This document shows, one piece after another, positions 11,318 to 19,024 of a DNA stretch of 64,000 nucleotides. This DNA comes from Paracoccaceae bacterium (GTDB taxonomy: Bacteria > Pseudomonadota > Alphaproteobacteria > Rhodobacterales > Rhodobacteraceae). Location: NCBI GenBank assembly GCA_016124615.1, contig WGNF01000003.1, positions 124,001 through 188,000 on the forward strand, read 5' to 3'. Both the position numbers and the translations under genes were made by a program. The notes beneath the pieces are model-generated. The model made no database searches and was not told the origin of the DNA. It saw only the letters and a list, made by a program, of their open reading frames with translations. Numbering within the stretch: the first letter of the stretch is position 1; every line of letters begins with the position of its first letter.

Positions 11318-12313
11318 CTAGTCGGGCAGCGGCGGCAGGGCGCGCGGCGGCGGGGCCTGTGGCGGCGCGGCGGGGGTGGCGCGCATCGCCTCGCGCCACA
11401 GCACGTAAAGCCCGGCGGCGACGATGACGGCGATACCGACCCAGCCGGTCGTATCGGGCCAGTCGCGCCAGAACACCCAGCCGTTCAGCACGCCCCAGAT
11501 CATCGCGGTATATTCGAACGGGGCGACGGCATGCGCCTCGCCGATCCGGTAGGCCTGGGTCAAAAGCGTCAGGCCCGCGGCGGCGATCACGCCGCAGGCC
11601 ACCATCAGCCCGGCATCGGCCGGTGTCGGCCAGACCCAGGCGCGGGTCAGAAAGGCGAGGCTGGGCACCGCGGTGGTGGCGAACCGGCCAGAGCCGAAGA
11701 CCGCCGCCATCAGGATCGCGCCGACAAGGAACACCGCATTGCCCCAGAAGGCCAGCGCCGGAGCGGTTTCGGTGGCGCCAAGGCGGCGGGTGGCGACCAT
11801 CGAGACGGCATAGGCCATGCCCGACACCACCGGCAGCAACGCCGCCCAGTCGAACAGGCTGGTGCCCGGCCGCACCATGATGAGGACGCCGACAAAGCCG
11901 GTCAGCACGCCAACCCAGCGGCGCCAGCCCGCGCCCTCGCCCAGCACGGTGGCCGACAGGAGCGTGATGAACAGCGGCGCCGAGAAATAAAGCGCGACCG
12001 CGCTGGCCATCGGCAGCCCGGCAAGGCCGAGGTAGTAGCAGGTATAGGCCAGAAACATGATGACGCCGCGCGCCAGCATCCGCCGCAGGCCGGGGGTGGC
12101 CAGCGTGCGCAGCCCGCCATCGCGATGGGCGAGGATCAGGAGCAGCGGCGCCGTGGTCAGCCCGCGCAGCGTCATCGCCTCGGATAGCGGATAGCCGCCG
12201 CTGAGCAGTTTCAGGATCACGTCCTGACCGGAGAAGACGGCGATGCCGATCGTCAGCAGCAGGATGCCGCGCGGGTTGCGCGCGGCTTGGCTGGGGGGCA
12301 GGGCAAGGGTCAC
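11318..12313 (-). CDS. DMT superfamily (EamA) transporter
   Basis: The 331-residue protein has about ten hydrophobic segments in two EamA repeats (for example GILLLTIGIAVFSGQDVILK at the start and a second repeat from about residue 165), ending in a proline-rich cytoplasmic tail. Family members export amino acids or other metabolites across the inner membrane; the substrate is not predictable. The start is a GTG at 12313 with GAGGAGAG upstream. It is convergent with tig, and its stop lies just past the tig terminator. Confidence 0.85.
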   Translation of the reverse strand: MTLALPPSQAARNPRGILLLTIGIAVFSGQDVILKLLSGGYPLSEAMTLRGLTTAPLLLILAHRDGGLRTLATPGLRRMLARGVIMFLAYTCYYLGLAGLPMASAVALYFSAPLFITLLSATVLGEGAGWRRWVGVLTGFVGVLIMVRPGTSLFDWAALLPVVSGMAYAVSMVATRRLGATETAPALAFWGNAVFLVGAILMAAVFGSGRFATTAVPSLAFLTRAWVWPTPADAGLMVACGVIAAAGLTLLTQAYRIGEAHAVAPFEYTAMIWGVLNGWVFWRDWPDTTGWVGIAVIVAAGLYVLWREAMRATPAAPPQAPPPRALPPLPD

Positions 12314-12420
12314 GGGGCCTCTCCTCGGGGCGATAGCGCGAGGCTAGCCGGGGCGCGGGGGCCGATCTGGTCCATTCCCGACGCGGAATGGCGCGGGCGA
12401 ACGGGGCCGCGGCGGCCGGT

Positions 12421-13113
12421 TCAGCACAGGCCACACAGCACCAGCCGCGCCACCGCCCGGGTGGCGGCGCCCAGCTTGCGGCGACCGGCATCGACATGGG
12501 TCTTGGCGGTCTCGCGCGACAGGCCCACGATGCGGGCAATCTCCCAGTCGGTCTTGCCGGCGGCGACCCAGCGCAGGCATTCCAGTTCGCGCGTGGTCAG
12601 GGTCTGTTCGGGTTCGCTGAAGGTGGCAAGGCCGGTCAGCACGCGGCACCGGTCATGCATGCGCAGCGCCAGCAGGTGCAGTTGATCCTGTTCGGCCGCA
12701 GAGGGCGCGCGGGTGCCCGCCATCGCCACCAGACCGAAGTAGCCGCCCGGCCCGTGGATCGGGATCGACAGCCCGTCGGACCAGCCCCAGGCGTTCACGG
12801 TGTCCCAGACGTCCTGCTCGGCCCGCGACAGGGTGCGCTGGGCGCGGACATCGACCCAGGTGAAGGGCACCAGCCGCCGCCGCGCCTCGGCCACGCTGAA
12901 ATCGGCGGCGTGAAAGTTGCGGCGGGTGTAAAGCGCGGTCCAGGCGGCGGGCCAGTGCTGAAAGAAGAAATGCGGCTCTGGCCCCCTGGCGGCGGGCAGG
13001 TAGGCGCCGCAGGCGCAGGCGGTGAAGCCGAAGGGGGCGATGGCCGCGACGAAGACGGCGGCAAGCGCGTCGATGCTGTCGGCCGCCGTCAGCTCGTCGT
13101 GTCCCCCGTCCAC
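12421..13113 (-). CDS. Orphan LuxR-family regulator with autoinducer-binding domain
   Basis: The 230-residue protein has an N-terminal domain of the acyl-homoserine-lactone-binding type (about residues 15-160, with the FTWVD and WGWSDGLSIPIHGPGGYFG segments typical of it) and a C-terminal LuxR helix-turn-helix (about 168-225: LTTRELECLRWVAAGKTDWE). It should bind DNA in response to a small ligand. No luxI-type synthase is in the window, so it is a solo receptor that may read signals made elsewhere. The GTG start at 13113 has GGGGAGG upstream. It lies about 110 bases upstream of the exporter on the same strand. Confidence 0.82.
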   Translation of the reverse strand: MDGGHDELTAADSIDALAAVFVAAIAPFGFTACACGAYLPAARGPEPHFFFQHWPAAWTALYTRRNFHAADFSVAEARRRLVPFTWVDVRAQRTLSRAEQDVWDTVNAWGWSDGLSIPIHGPGGYFGLVAMAGTRAPSAAEQDQLHLLALRMHDRCRVLTGLATFSEPEQTLTTRELECLRWVAAGKTDWEIARIVGLSRETAKTHVDAGRRKLGAATRAVARLVLCGLC

Positions 13114-13205
13114 GTCCCAGCCTCCCCGCGTCGCGCCCCGGCAATGGTGGGGCCGATCGCCGGGCTGTCAAGCGCCGCGGCGCGGGTGGTGCGCGGCGCC
13201 TTGCC

Positions 13206-13901
13206 TCAGCGGCGGTAGCGGGCCCAGGCGGCTTCGGCCACGGCGCGGGCATTGGTGTCAATCGTGTCGCCGTGGGACAGCACGATGCGGTCGAACTCCC
13301 AGCCGAGGATGCGGTCGAGCGCGTGGCGGAAGGCGGCGCGGTCGCCGATGCCGAGGCGGTATTCCGGCGCCGGGGCGGGGCGGTTCCACATCCGGAACGG
13401 GCCCTTGAACCAGAGCTTCAGCATCAGGCCGGCATGTGGCGTGCGGTCGGTGAAATTCTCGATCAGGTCGGTCAGGATCAGGGTCCGGCTGGGGCGGTGA
13501 AGGAAGGCGACCTCGCACATGAAGCGCGAGCCGCGCAGCAGAACCTGATCGAGCGTGCCTGCCCAGAGCGGCGGGGCGCGGTCGCCCAGGATCCCGTCGA
13601 TGGCAAGGCCCGGCGCCTTGCGCTCCACCCCCGGGCAGACATGGGTTTCGGCGGCGGGGAAGGCGGCCTGGGCGGCGGCGAGGTGGAGCCAGTGGAACGA
13701 GCCCGGCGCGACGAGGGCGGCAACCGTGCCGATTTCGGCGATCTCGGCGCGCAGGGCGGCGTCGATGGGGCCGGGCGAGTGCAGCAGCAGGCGCCCGTCT
13801 GGCAGGCGGATCACCGTCATGCGCGCGTCGAAATGGGTGCCCGCGTAGCGGACCGGGTAGGGCGCAAGCCAGATCTGGCCGGAGACGTAGGGGGTCAGCA
13901 T
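13206..13901 (-). CDS. DUF4336 domain-containing protein
   Basis: The 231-residue product matches the DUF4336 family, which looks like a distant metallo-hydrolase (beta-lactamase-like) fold. Family features seen are RLPDGRLLLHSPGPID near residue 35, a LVAPGSFHWLHL segment, ILTDLIENF in the centre and RIVLSHGDTIDTNA near the end. No signal peptide is visible. The canonical HxHxDH metal motif is missing, so metal chemistry is uncertain. It precedes the LuxR gene on the same strand by 92 bases and follows the rplI terminator. Confidence 0.7.
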   Translation of the reverse strand: MLTPYVSGQIWLAPYPVRYAGTHFDARMTVIRLPDGRLLLHSPGPIDAALRAEIAEIGTVAALVAPGSFHWLHLAAAQAAFPAAETHVCPGVERKAPGLAIDGILGDRAPPLWAGTLDQVLLRGSRFMCEVAFLHRPSRTLILTDLIENFTDRTPHAGLMLKLWFKGPFRMWNRPAPAPEYRLGIGDRAAFRHALDRILGWEFDRIVLSHGDTIDTNARAVAEAAWARYRR

Positions 13902-13951
13902 GGCGCGAGCCTAGCCGATGGGGGCTGGTGGGTCGAGGCGGGGGCCTTGCC

Positions 13952-13986
13952 GAATGAAAATGCCGCGCCGGATCGCTCCGGCGCGG
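13952..13986 (-). terminator. Terminator of the rpsF-rpsR-rplI operon
   Basis: CCGCGCCGGA (13963-13972) pairs perfectly with TCCGGCGCGG (13977-13986) around a 4-base loop. On the minus strand it is followed by CATTTTCATTC, 25 bases after the rplI stop. Confidence 0.8.
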
Positions 13987-14011
13987 CTGGGGGTCTTGCG
14001 CGGCCTCTGGA

Positions 14012-14587
14012 TCAGAGGTCTTCGCCGTCCTGGGCGGCGCCCATGTCGTCGAAGAGTTCCGCGATCTCGAATTCCGCGGCGGCTTCCGCCTCGGCCGCGA
14101 GTTCCTGGATCGACTTGCCCGCAGCCTGCAGTTCGGCTTCTTCCGGCGAGCGCGCGATGTTCAGCTTGATCGTGACCGTCACTTCCGGGTGCAGCACGAC
14201 GCTGACCGGGTGAATGCCGAGGTCCTTGATCGGACGATCGAGCACGACCTGACCACGGGCGACGGTGAAACCGCCAGCGGTTGCCGCTTCGGCGGCGTCA
14301 CGGGTGGTGACCGAGCCGTAGAGCGCGCCGGCGTCGGAGGCCGAGCGAATCACCACGAAGACCTGACCGTCGAGCGTACCGGCAAAGGCTTCCGCCTCTG
14401 TCTTGGTCTCGAGGTTGTGGGCTTCGAGTTGCGCCTTGCGGGTCTCGAACGACTTGATGTTGGACTCGTTGGCGCGCAGAGCCTTGCCTTGCGGCAGAAG
14501 GAAGTTGCGGGCGTAGCCGTCCTTGACGTTGACGACTTCGCCCATCTGGCCAAGCTTGGCCACGCGCTGGAGCAGGATGACTTGCAT
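14012..14587 (-). CDS. rplI: 50S ribosomal protein L9
   Basis: L9 binds 23S rRNA domain V with its N-terminal domain, and its C-terminal domain projects from the L1 stalk. The N-terminus [20 protein letters not shown] and the following [16 protein letters not shown] are diagnostic. The 191-residue product is longer than the roughly 150 of E. coli because of an acidic alanine/glutamate-rich tail (about 150-191), a feature of alphaproteobacterial L9. AAGGAG precedes the start. It is the third gene of rpsF-rpsR-rplI, 12 bases after rpsR, and is followed by a terminator. Confidence 0.96.
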   Translation of the reverse strand: MQVILLQRVAKLGQMGEVVNVKDGYARNFLLPQGKALRANESNIKSFETRKAQLEAHNLETKTEAEAFAGTLDGQVFVVIRSASDAGALYGSVTTRDAAEAATAGGFTVARGQVVLDRPIKDLGIHPVSVVLHPEVTVTIKLNIARSPEEAELQAAGKSIQELAAEAEAAAEFEIAELFDDMGAAQDGEDL

Positions 14588-14599
14588 GTTCTTTGCTCC

Positions 14600-14827
14600 T
14601 TACTTCACGGCATAGGGCAGCAGGGCGAGGAAGCGGGCGCGCTTGATCGCGCGGGCCAGCTCACGCTGCTTCTTGGCCGAGACGGCGGTGATCCGCGACG
14701 GCACGATCTTGCCGCGCTCGGAGATGTAGCGTTGCAGCAGGCGCACGTCTTTGTAGTCGATCTTCGGCGCGTTGTCGCCAGAGAACGGGCAGACCTTGCG
14801 ACGACGGAAAAACGGTTTGGTAGCCAT
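14600..14827 (-). CDS. rpsR: 30S ribosomal protein S18
   Basis: The 75-residue S18 partners S6 on the platform of the small subunit. [20 protein letters not shown] and the closing [18 protein letters not shown] are typical. It sits between rpsF (27-base gap) and rplI in the standard operon. Confidence 0.96.
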   Translation of the reverse strand: MATKPFFRRRKVCPFSGDNAPKIDYKDVRLLQRYISERGKIVPSRITAVSAKKQRELARAIKRARFLALLPYAVK

Positions 14828-14854
14828 GATTTACAGTCCTTTCCTCGTGCCTGA

Positions 14855-15328
14855 TCAGCGCCGGCGATCGCCGCCGAAGCCACCGCGGTCGCCGCCACGG
14901 TCACGGTCGCCGCCGCCAAAGCTGGGGCGGTCGCCACGATCGCCACGATCCGGGCGGTCGCCACGGTCGCCGCGGTCGGGCCGGTCGCCACGTTCGCTGC
15001 GCTCGTCACGCTTCTGCATCTGGACCGAGGGGCCTTCCTCGTGGGCGTCGACCTTGATGGTCAGCACGCGCATGACATCGTCATGCAGGCGGGCCAGACG
15101 CTCCATTTCCTGCACCGCCGCCGCCGGGGCGTCGGATTTCAGGTAGGCGTAATGGCCCTTGCGGTTCTTGTTGATCTTGTAGGCCATCGTCTTGACGCCC
15201 CAGTACTCGAACTCGACGACCTTGCCGCCGTTGTCCGCGAGAACCGTGGAGAAGTGTTCGATGAGGCCTTCGGCCTGCGCGCTGGACAAGTCCTGACGCG
15301 CGATGAGGACATGCTCGTAAAGCGGCAT
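14855..15328 (-). CDS. rpsF: 30S ribosomal protein S6 with repeat-rich tail
   Basis: The first 105 or so residues are a normal S6 ([20 protein letters not shown], the [20 protein letters not shown] block). After that comes a tail of about 50 residues built from RGD, DRPDRGD and DRGG units, strongly charged and certainly disordered, giving 157 residues in total. E. coli S6 carries a glutamate tail that RimK extends; this arginine/aspartate tail is different. The start at 15328 is preceded by GGAGC, and an upstream in-frame ATG is ignored because S6 always begins MPLYE. A good promoter lies about 110 bases upstream. Confidence 0.95.
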   Translation of the reverse strand: MPLYEHVLIARQDLSSAQAEGLIEHFSTVLADNGGKVVEFEYWGVKTMAYKINKNRKGHYAYLKSDAPAAAVQEMERLARLHDDVMRVLTIKVDAHEEGPSVQMQKRDERSERGDRPDRGDRGDRPDRGDRGDRPSFGGGDRDRGGDRGGFGGDRRR

Positions 15329-15436
15329 GCGGGCTCCGTTCGTTTCGGGCGGCTTCAAAGGAACGGGCCATTCGGCCTTCCGCGGCCCGTCCACGAGAGG
15401 CATCGCCGGTTCATGGGTATTGCGGAAGGATGCGGG

Positions 15437-15465
15437 CTTATAGGGGATCGGGATCGGCGATGCAA
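15437..15465 (-). promoter_or_regulatory. Sigma-70-type promoter of rpsF operon
   Basis: Read on the minus strand: TTGCAT (15465-15460), a 17-base spacer, then TATAAG (15442-15437). The transcript would start near 15430, about 100 bases before the rpsF ATG. Confidence 0.65.
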
Positions 15466-15574
15466 GCCGGGAAGGGGCGGGCGGCGGCCGACCCGATAAG
15501 GCCCGCCGCCGCGCCGGGGATGCGATTTTTCAAACGAAAAATCGAGGTGAATTTTCGTGAAAATTCGGGCTGCG

Positions 15575-16108
15575 TCAGGCCGGGAGGCGCTGGTCGTATT
15601 CGGCGCGCAGGCGGCGATAGGTGTCCCAGTGCGGCGCCGGTTTGCTGCCGCGCACGGCCGCCTCGAGCAGGTCGAGGTGGGCGTGCCAGCCGCCGCTGAC
15701 GCCGAGCAGGGTGGAACGGTTGGGCGCGCGCCGGTGGGTCAGGGTCAGCAGCACCTGTTCGCCCTGCGGCGTCAGTTCGAACGTCACCTCGCCGACATTG
15801 GGCCAGTCGTAGGTCAGAAGGTGCGGCGGATCGACGGCGATGACATGGCCTGTCATGTGGTTTTCGGCCTTCATGCCCTCGGGGCGCTGGCCGGGCGGGT
15901 CGGTCAACTCGTCATTGCGCCAGACCAGATCGACCACGCCGCCGGGCGTCAGATCCATCGGGCCCGCGGCAAGCCAGCGGCGGCGCAGGTCGCTTTGGGT
16001 GATATAGGCCCAGACCCGTTCGGCCGGGCCGGGCAGCAGGCGTTCCATCGTCAGCGTGGTGGCGTCGGGATAGCGGGCATAGGCGTCGATCGTGGTGGGG
16101 GTGGTCAT
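15575..16108 (-). CDS. SRPBCC (AHSA1-type) domain protein
   Basis: The 177-residue protein belongs to the START/AHSA1-like hydrophobic-ligand-binding superfamily: ERLLPGPAERVWAYITQSDL opens the domain and GWHAHLDLLEAAVRG closes it. It is the partner gene of the ArsR-type regulator immediately upstream; their stop and start overlap as ATGA (16105-16108), so they are translationally coupled. Such pairs are common, but the ligand is rarely known. The stop lies about 245 bases from the rpsF start region; the gap holds only the rpsF promoter and leader. Confidence 0.82.
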   Translation of the reverse strand: MTTPTTIDAYARYPDATTLTMERLLPGPAERVWAYITQSDLRRRWLAAGPMDLTPGGVVDLVWRNDELTDPPGQRPEGMKAENHMTGHVIAVDPPHLLTYDWPNVGEVTFELTPQGEQVLLTLTHRRAPNRSTLLGVSGGWHAHLDLLEAAVRGSKPAPHWDTYRRLRAEYDQRLPA

Positions 16109-16467
16109 TGGTCGTCTCCTGTCTGGGGTGGGGGGGCTTCCGCGTCGGCGCGGAGCAGGTCTTCGAGGATGTCGAGGCGGTCGGACCAGAACGGCCGGTA
16201 GAAGGCGAGCCAGGCCTCGGCATCGGCCAGCGGACCGGGGACGAGGCGGCAGGTATGGGTGCGCCACTGCACCTCGCGGCGGATCAGGCCCGCCGCCTCC
16301 AGCACCTTGATGTGCTTCGAGGCGGCGGCGAGCGAGATCGCGAAGGGCTGGGCCAGCTGGCCTACCGTGCGGGCGCCGGCGGCAAGCTCGCGCAGCATCT
16401 GGCGGCGGGTGGCATCGCCGAGGGCGTGGAAGAGGGCATCGAGGCCGGGGGATTCTGATTCAACCAT
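16105..16467 (-). CDS. ArsR-family transcriptional regulator
   Basis: The 120-residue winged-helix repressor has the helix-turn-helix at about residues 30-75 (RTVGQLAQPFAISLAAASKH, then IKVLEAAGLIRREVQWRTH). No metal-binding ELCVCDL-type motif is seen, so it is probably not a metal sensor and more likely senses a small ligand or stress. It overlaps the SRPBCC gene by 4 bases. The ATG at 16467 lies inside one of two identical-core inverted repeats, implying self-repression. A longer in-frame start exists at 16548 but would run across both operators, so I prefer the shorter form. Confidence 0.82.
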   Translation of the reverse strand: MVESESPGLDALFHALGDATRRQMLRELAAGARTVGQLAQPFAISLAAASKHIKVLEAAGLIRREVQWRTHTCRLVPGPLADAEAWLAFYRPFWSDRLDILEDLLRADAEAPPPQTGDDQ

Positions 16468-16477
16468 GTCGTTGAAT
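16458..16477. promoter_or_regulatory. ArsR operator 1
   Basis: ATTCAAC (16458-16464) and GTTGAAT (16471-16477) are a perfect 7-base inverted repeat with a 6-base spacer that contains the start codon of the arsR-type gene. A second copy of the core TCAAC-N6-GTTGA lies 40 bases away. Confidence 0.65.
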
Positions 16478-16499
16478 GTGCGGCGGGCGCGGCTATAGG

Positions 16500-16515
16500 T
16501 CAACCGATTCGTTGA
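16500..16515. promoter_or_regulatory. ArsR operator 2
   Basis: TCAAC-N6-GTTGA, the same core and spacer as operator 1, placed 40 bases (about four helical turns) upstream. It overlaps TTGACC (16503-16498), a possible -35 element that is followed after 17 bases by CACATT. Confidence 0.6.
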
Positions 16516-16602
16516 ATGACGGCGGCCGGGTGGCCCGGTCGCGCGCATTGCCTCGCGGGCGGGGGCGCGTTATGCGAGAGAAAACGTGAGGGGATAAGTC
16601 AG

Positions 16603-17535
16603 ATGAGCCGGGCATTCGTATTTCCGGGACAGGGCGCGCAAACCATCGGCATGGGGCGCGCGCTGGCGCAGGCCTATCCGGCGGCGCAGGCGGTGTTTGA
16701 CGAGGTCGATGAGGCGCTGGGCGAAAAGCTGTCGGCGCTGATCTGGGAGGGCACGGCGGAAGAGCTGACGCTGACCGCCAATGCCCAGCCCGCGCTGATG
16801 GCGACCTCGATCGCGGCGCTGCGGGCGCTGGAGGCCGAGGGCATCGGCATCGAGACCGCCTCGGTGGTGGCGGGACATAGCCTTGGCGAATATTCGGCGC
16901 TTTGCGCGGCGGGGGCGTTGAGCCTGCCGGACACCGCGCGACTGCTGCGCATCCGCGGCCGCGCGATGCAGGAGGCGGTGCCGGTCGGCGTCGGCGCGAT
17001 GGCGGCGCTCTTGGGGCTCGACTTCGCGACCGCCGCCGAGGTGGCGCATGAGGCGGCGCAGGGGCAGGTGTGCCAGGCCGCCAACGACAACGATCCGGCG
17101 CAGGTGGTGGTGTCGGGTCATCGCGAGGCGGTGGAGCGGGCGCTGGAAATCGCCAAGGCGCGCGGTGCCAAGCGGGCGATCCTGCTGCCGGTCAGCGCGC
17201 CCTTTCATTGCGCGCTGATGCAGCCCGCCGCGGCGGTGATGGCCGAGGCGCTGGCAAGCGTGGCGATCGAGCGGCCGGTGGTGCCGCTGGTGGCCAACGT
17301 GCGCGCCGAAGCGGTCAGCAACCCGGCGCTGATCCGCGATCTGCTGGTGGAGCAGGTCACGGGCTCGGTCCGCTGGCGCGAGTCGGTGCTGTGGATGGCA
17401 GGCGCGGGCGTGACCGAGGTGTGGGAGATCGGCGCGGGCAAGGCGCTTTGCGGCATGGTGAAGCGGATCGCCAAGGATATGGCGACGCGCGCCGTGGGCA
17501 CGCCGGAAGACGTGGCGGCGGCGCTGGCGGGGTGA
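16603..17535 (+). CDS. fabD: Malonyl-CoA:ACP transacylase
   Basis: FabD loads malonyl groups onto acyl carrier protein for fatty-acid elongation. The 310 residues include the oxyanion VFPGQGAQ near the start, the nucleophile S93 in GHSLGEYS and the catalytic H202 in APFH. The ATG at 16603 has GAGGGG upstream. It heads the fabD-fabG-acpP-fabF-mltG cluster; an intergenic repeat separates it from fabG. Confidence 0.96.
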   Translation: MSRAFVFPGQGAQTIGMGRALAQAYPAAQAVFDEVDEALGEKLSALIWEGTAEELTLTANAQPALMATSIAALRALEAEGIGIETASVVAGHSLGEYSALCAAGALSLPDTARLLRIRGRAMQEAVPVGVGAMAALLGLDFATAAEVAHEAAQGQVCQAANDNDPAQVVVSGHREAVERALEIAKARGAKRAILLPVSAPFHCALMQPAAAVMAEALASVAIERPVVPLVANVRAEAVSNPALIRDLLVEQVTGSVRWRESVLWMAGAGVTEVWEIGAGKALCGMVKRIAKDMATRAVGTPEDVAAALAG

Positions 17536-17555
17536 GGTTGCGCCCCGGGGACAGG

Positions 17556-17607
17556 CCCGGGGGTTTCACACCCCCGGACCCCCGTGGGATATTTTTACCA
17601 AGATGAG
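17556..17607 (+). repeat. Intergenic hairpin element, full copy A
   Basis: CCGGGGG and CCCCCGG arms around a short loop (17557-17577) are followed by a conserved tail reading ACCCCCGTGGGATATTTTTA then CCAAGATGAG. The same hairpin-plus-tail occurs at 24151-24204 and, inverted, at 56552-56603. It lies between fabD and fabG. Confidence 0.75.
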
Positions 17608-17638
17608 GGGGCACGAAGCCCTTGCGGGAGAGCGGGAC

Positions 17639-18376
17639 ATGTTTGATCTGACGGGGAAATCGGCGCTGGTAACGGGCGCCTCGGGCGGGATCGGCGGCGC
17701 GATTGCGCGGGCGCTGCACGCACAGGGCGCCACGGTGGCGCTGTCGGGCACGCGGGTCGGGCCGCTGCAGGAACTGGCGGACGAACTGGGCGGGCGGGCG
17801 CATGTGCTGACCTGCGATCTGAGCGATGCCGGGTCGGTCGAGGCGCTGCCGAAGGCTGCGGCGGCGGCGATGGGATCGGTCGACATTCTGGTGAACAACG
17901 CGGGCATCACCCGCGACAACCTGTTCATGCGGATGTCGGATGACGAATGGGCGAGCGTGATCGAGGTCAACCTGACCTCCACCTTCCGGCTGTGCCGGGG
18001 GGTGCTGCGGGGCATGATGAAGGCGCGTTGGGGGCGGATCGTCAACATCTCCTCGATCGTCGGCGCCACCGGCAATCCGGGGCAGGCGAACTATGCCGCG
18101 GCGAAGGCCGGGATGGTGGGGATGTCGAAGTCGCTGGCCTATGAGGTGGCAAGCCGCGGCATCACGGTGAACTGCGTGGCGCCCGGCTTCATCGCCACCG
18201 CGATGACCGACAAGCTGAACGAGGATCAGAAGGGCAAGATCCTGACCCAGATCCCGGCCGGGCGGATGGGCACCAGCGACGAGATCGCGGCGGCGGTTCT
18301 TTATCTGGCGAGCGCCGAGGCGGGCTATGTGACGGGCGCCACGCTGCATGTGAATGGCGGCATGGCGATGATCTGA
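17639..18376 (+). CDS. fabG: 3-oxoacyl-ACP reductase
   Basis: The 245-residue NADPH-dependent short-chain dehydrogenase reduces beta-ketoacyl-ACP. It has the glycine-rich TGASGGIG cofactor motif at residues 12-19, NNAG at 86-89 and the catalytic S139, Y152 and K156. The start at 17639 (MFDLTGKSAL) follows GGGAG. It lies within the fab cluster, so its role is fatty-acid synthesis rather than PHB synthesis. Confidence 0.96.
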   Translation: MFDLTGKSALVTGASGGIGGAIARALHAQGATVALSGTRVGPLQELADELGGRAHVLTCDLSDAGSVEALPKAAAAAMGSVDILVNNAGITRDNLFMRMSDDEWASVIEVNLTSTFRLCRGVLRGMMKARWGRIVNISSIVGATGNPGQANYAAAKAGMVGMSKSLAYEVASRGITVNCVAPGFIATAMTDKLNEDQKGKILTQIPAGRMGTSDEIAAAVLYLASAEAGYVTGATLHVNGGMAMI

Positions 18377-18406
18377 GCCGCGCCGCCCGGCAGGGCCCGA
18401 AAGCGT

Positions 18407-18434
18407 TTGCCTCGGGCGGAGAACATGCTATAGG
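18407..18434 (+). promoter_or_regulatory. Candidate acpP promoter
   Basis: TTGCCT (18407-18412), a 16-base spacer and TATAGG (18429-18434). This would give acpP a leader of about 150 bases that contains several short inverted repeats, for example GCTTGCGCAAGC near 18477. Confidence 0.5.
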
Positions 18435-18589
18435 CGGCGCAGATTGGACCGGGGGGCGGGATGCGCCCCACGGTTTGCTTGCGCAAGCAGGACCAACGGC
18501 CTTGCCCCCCGGGGGCAGGGATGAGCCGCTCGAACGAGCACGGGACATTACGAACCGGGATGACTCCCGAAACTTCATGAGGAACTGAC

Positions 18590-18823
18590 ATGAGCGACAT
18601 CGCGAGCCGGGTGAAGAAGATCGTCGTCGAACACCTGGGTGTGGAAGAGGACAAAGTGACCGAGAACGCGTCGTTCATCGACGATCTGGGCGCTGACAGC
18701 CTTGATACGGTCGAGCTGGTGATGGCCTTCGAGGAAGAGTTCGGGATCGAGATTCCGGACGATGCCGCCGAAACGATCCAGACCTTCGGCGACGCCGTGA
18801 AGTTCATCACGGAAGCGTCCTGA
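18590..18823 (+). CDS. acpP: Acyl carrier protein
   Basis: The 77-residue acidic carrier of fatty-acid intermediates is modified with 4'-phosphopantetheine at S37 in the [18 protein letters not shown] motif. The start at 18590 follows GAGGAAC. It has its own promoter candidate and a strong terminator, which fits the very high expression needed. Confidence 0.98.
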   Translation: MSDIASRVKKIVVEHLGVEEDKVTENASFIDDLGADSLDTVELVMAFEEEFGIEIPDDAAETIQTFGDAVKFITEAS

Positions 18824-18850
18824 GATCTGGCTTCGGCCGCACGGAACCGA

Positions 18851-18877
18851 CGGCGCCCTGCAAGGGGCGCCGTTTTT
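18851..18877 (+). terminator. Rho-independent terminator of acpP
   Basis: CGGCGCCC (18851-18858) and GGGCGCCG (18865-18872) form perfect arms with a 6-base loop, followed by TTTTT, 27 bases after the acpP stop. Confidence 0.9.
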
Positions 18878-19024
18878 CGTTTGGGGGGTGGGCGCCGGGT
18901 CGCTGACGTCTGGTGGTTGCGTACATTTGCGTCGGATCATGCCTTTTCGGCCTTTAACGCTTCATTCATCTGCGCCGTATAGCTCGGGTGTGTAGTCGCG
19001 AAATTGGGCCAATTTAGGAATGTT

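Noticed and set aside
13206-13901. Lactonase (quorum quenching) role next to the LuxR gene
   Set aside because: DUF4336 proteins resemble beta-lactamase folds, but the HxHxDH metal motif of lactonases is missing here.
14870-15010. CRISPR-like or satellite repeat
   Set aside because: The short repeats are in frame within rpsF and encode its RGD tail. There are no spacers.
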